Assembly: GCF_001653715.1 (NCBI RefSeq)
Contig: NZ_LWHQ01000021.1
Location: 10,696 to 74,695 of the forward strand
Length of the DNA stretch: 64,000 bases
Direction: 5' to 3'
Source of the DNA: Methylobacterium platani
Lineage (GTDB): Bacteria > Pseudomonadota > Alphaproteobacteria > Rhizobiales > Beijerinckiaceae
Shown: piece by piece, positions 62,688 through 64,000 of the stretch
Layout: every line of letters begins with the position of its first letter
Numbering within the stretch: the first letter of the stretch is position 1
Program-made: the position numbers and the translations under genes
Notes under the pieces: generated by a model
Database searches by the model: none
Seen by the model: the letters and a program-made list of their open reading frames with translations, nothing else
Told to the model about the DNA's origin: nothing

Positions 62688-62920
62688 TTGCCGCCCGTCG
62701 CCGTGTAGGCATCGATGGCGCGCCGGCAGTTCTCCGACAGATCCTTGCGGTGCTTCGTGAAGCACGCCTTCATCTCCTCCCCGGCCGGGTCAAGGCCGCC
62801 GCAGTAGGTTGTGGCGTCGCCGGTGCAGTAGCGCTTGAGGTCTTCCTTTCCGGTCTCAGCAGAGGCCGGCGCGACGAGGGAGAGGCCGAGGACGAACGCA
62901 AGTGTCAGGGGTCGGTTCAT
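62684..62920 (-). CDS. Exported Cys-rich repeat protein
   Basis: The protein has 78 residues with signal peptide (NRPLTLAFVLGLSLVAPASA). The mature part has four Cys: RYCTGDATTYCGGLDPAGEEMKACFTKH and SENCRRAIDAY. This matches one unit of the cysteine-rich (GLG1-type) repeat common in small periplasmic proteins of Hyphomicrobiales. GGAGCC precedes the ATG. Probably a small disulfide-bonded domain; role unknown. Confidence 0.75.
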   Translation of the reverse strand: MNRPLTLAFVLGLSLVAPASAETGKEDLKRYCTGDATTYCGGLDPAGEEMKACFTKHRKDLSENCRRAIDAYTATGGK

Positions 62921-63041
62921 GGAGGCTCCGGTGGGTGGATCGCGGTCGTCGCCCGACGGGCATCGGAACCGATGGGGGGACGGACTCGCTCGCACCAACG
63001 CGGGAGCCCGCGAAGCGCCCCATGCCCGTCCGTCCGATCCC

Positions 63042-64000
63042 CTATCGTCCGCCCGTGACGGCCCGTACCGGCGCACCGGCGAGGTCGACGGTCGATCCGA
63101 CCGTATCCCTGAGGCCGCTGCCGACGTTGGAAAGGTGCTCGCCGTAGGTCTCGCGGGTCTGCGGGTCGATCAGGGCCACGGGGGCCGCCACCGCCAGCGC
63201 AGCGCCGGTGGCCACCGTCGAGGCGGCCCCGGCGGCCGTGCTCACCAGCCGGTCGCCGATGCCGATCTGCCCGTCCGAGATCGGCTGCCCGTCCGCGAGC
63301 CGCTTGCCCAGCAGGGCGACCACGTCGCCGCTGGCGAACTTGCCGTGGTTCAGGGCGTCGTTCGACTTCACCGAGCTCAGATTCAGCACGGCGACGTTCT
63401 CGCGCGCCAGCTCCGACTTGTAGGGCTCGGCCATCGGGTCAATGGCCCCGAGCCGCACGCTGTCGCCCCAGACGAGGCGCGACACCGCCAGCGCCTGGTC
63501 GTCGCCCGACACCATCAGGGTCAGCCGCGGCCGGTCCTTGCCCATGTCGTGGAAGGCGGCCCGGGCGAGGTCCATGTCGACGTCGGGGGCGGCAAGGATG
63601 ACGTTGCGGATCTTGGGCGCCACGCGCCTGTCGCGTATCGCCATCTGCCGCAGGCTTTCCAAGGTAAGCCAGTTGCCCATCGAGTGGGCCAGCACCGTGA
63701 CCTCGCCGACGTTCGGGTCCTTGGCGAGATCCCGCAGCAGGGTCTCCAGACCGTTGCGCGAGAAGTTGGTGCTCTCGCGGTCGTAGCCGTAGGCGAGCAC
63801 CGAACCGCGGGAGGGCCACGTGAACAGCACCGGCGCGACCTCGGCGCCGGAATCGTGCACGATCTGAGCGAAGCGGAAGACGGCGTCCTCGAACTTGTTG
63901 TTGAAGCCGTGCACGAAGACCAGGACGTGCCGCTTGGCCGAGCCGCGGACGGCCCGGCCGGTCCAGGCTGCGACCTTGGCACGGTCGACGGGGTCGGCGC
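63042..64000 (-). CDS. Alpha/beta-hydrolase (DUF900 type), 5' end beyond the window
   Basis: The frame is open to the window edge. HVLVFVHGFNNKFEDAVFR and FTWPSRGSVLAYGYDRES are typical of DUF900 esterase-like proteins, as is the nucleophile Ser in VTVLAHSMGNWLTLESL. Then come NVILAAPDVDMD and a later His region. The last 60 residues are Ala/Gly-rich and include a membrane-like helix. The start, perhaps with a signal or anchor, lies outside the window. Confidence 0.82.
   Translation of the reverse strand, partial: ADPVDRAKVAAWTGRAVRGSAKRHVLVFVHGFNNKFEDAVFRFAQIVHDSGAEVAPVLFTWPSRGSVLAYGYDRESTNFSRNGLETLLRDLAKDPNVGEVTVLAHSMGNWLTLESLRQMAIRDRRVAPKIRNVILAAPDVDMDLARAAFHDMGKDRPRLTLMVSGDDQALAVSRLVWGDSVRLGAIDPMAEPYKSELARENVAVLNLSSVKSNDALNHGKFASGDVVALLGKRLADGQPISDGQIGIGDRLVSTAAGAASTVATGAALAVAAPVALIDPQTRETYGEHLSNVGSGLRDTVGSTVDLAGAPVRAVTGGR

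Overview
The window is one continuous, very GC-rich stretch that looks like an alphaproteobacterium of the Methylobacterium/Methylorubrum type. This is inferred from the base composition, the KgtP/DctBD and PoxB versions, the DUF3649/PepSY/DUF3325 iron operon, and dispersed hairpin repeats of the rhizobial type. No rRNA, ribosomal protein or replication gene is present to confirm it. About 60 genes or gene remnants and one tRNA can be supported.

Positions 1-40.3 kb are ordinary chromosome. In order they hold: an auxin-efflux-type transporter; two small unknown proteins; pyruvate:quinone oxidoreductase (poxB); a siderophore-uptake operon (TonB receptor, DUF3649, PepSY protein, DUF3325); an aminopeptidase P; a DUF2125 protein; ChaC; an MFS transporter; a universal stress protein; and a HIT protein. 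A dicarboxylate module follows, with kgtP behind a sigma-54 promoter and then dctB-dctD. After it come a YciA-like thioesterase, nudC, a DapA-family gene and an inositol-phosphatase-family gene. A TetR-RND efflux operon carries a perfect palindromic operator. Then come small membrane or exported proteins, a Na/Pi cotransporter, a ModE-like regulator, and a GntR-controlled catabolic cluster (DapA-like lyase, FAD-linked oxidase, ribokinase) that ends tail to tail with panE.

Positions 40.3-55.2 kb are an accessory island starting beside tRNA-Arg(UCU). Its left part looks like a prophage or phage-satellite control region. It has a tyrosine integrase and a leftward operon with a HIRAN-HTH protein and small HTH proteins. 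A 23-bp operator-like palindrome follows, then a rightward operon with a Dam-type methylase. Beyond it lie a structured AT-rich stretch (possible ncRNA) and a 549/550-bp direct repeat. The repeat copies are 6.45 kb apart and bracket a patchwork of broken genes (PilZ, hybrid histidine kinase, class II photolyase, resolvase, AraC, GH108 lysozyme and lysis genes). In that patchwork sits one intact, markedly AT-richer gene of 835 codons (49362-51869). It joins an HsdR-type PD-(D/E)xK nuclease domain to a P-loop ATPase and a long helical C-terminus. This looks like an Avs/STAND-like single-gene anti-phage system and is the best candidate here for an undescribed system.

Positions 55.2-64 kb hold stress and redox genes. 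These are a sulfite-oxidase-like gene broken by one in-frame TAG, an ester-cyclase-like protein, a DJ-1/PfpI protein with a catalase-family protein, an alpha/beta hydrolase, an exported molybdopterin oxidoreductase with its cytochrome b partner, a Met-rich small exported protein, two small secreted proteins, and an alpha/beta hydrolase cut by the window end.
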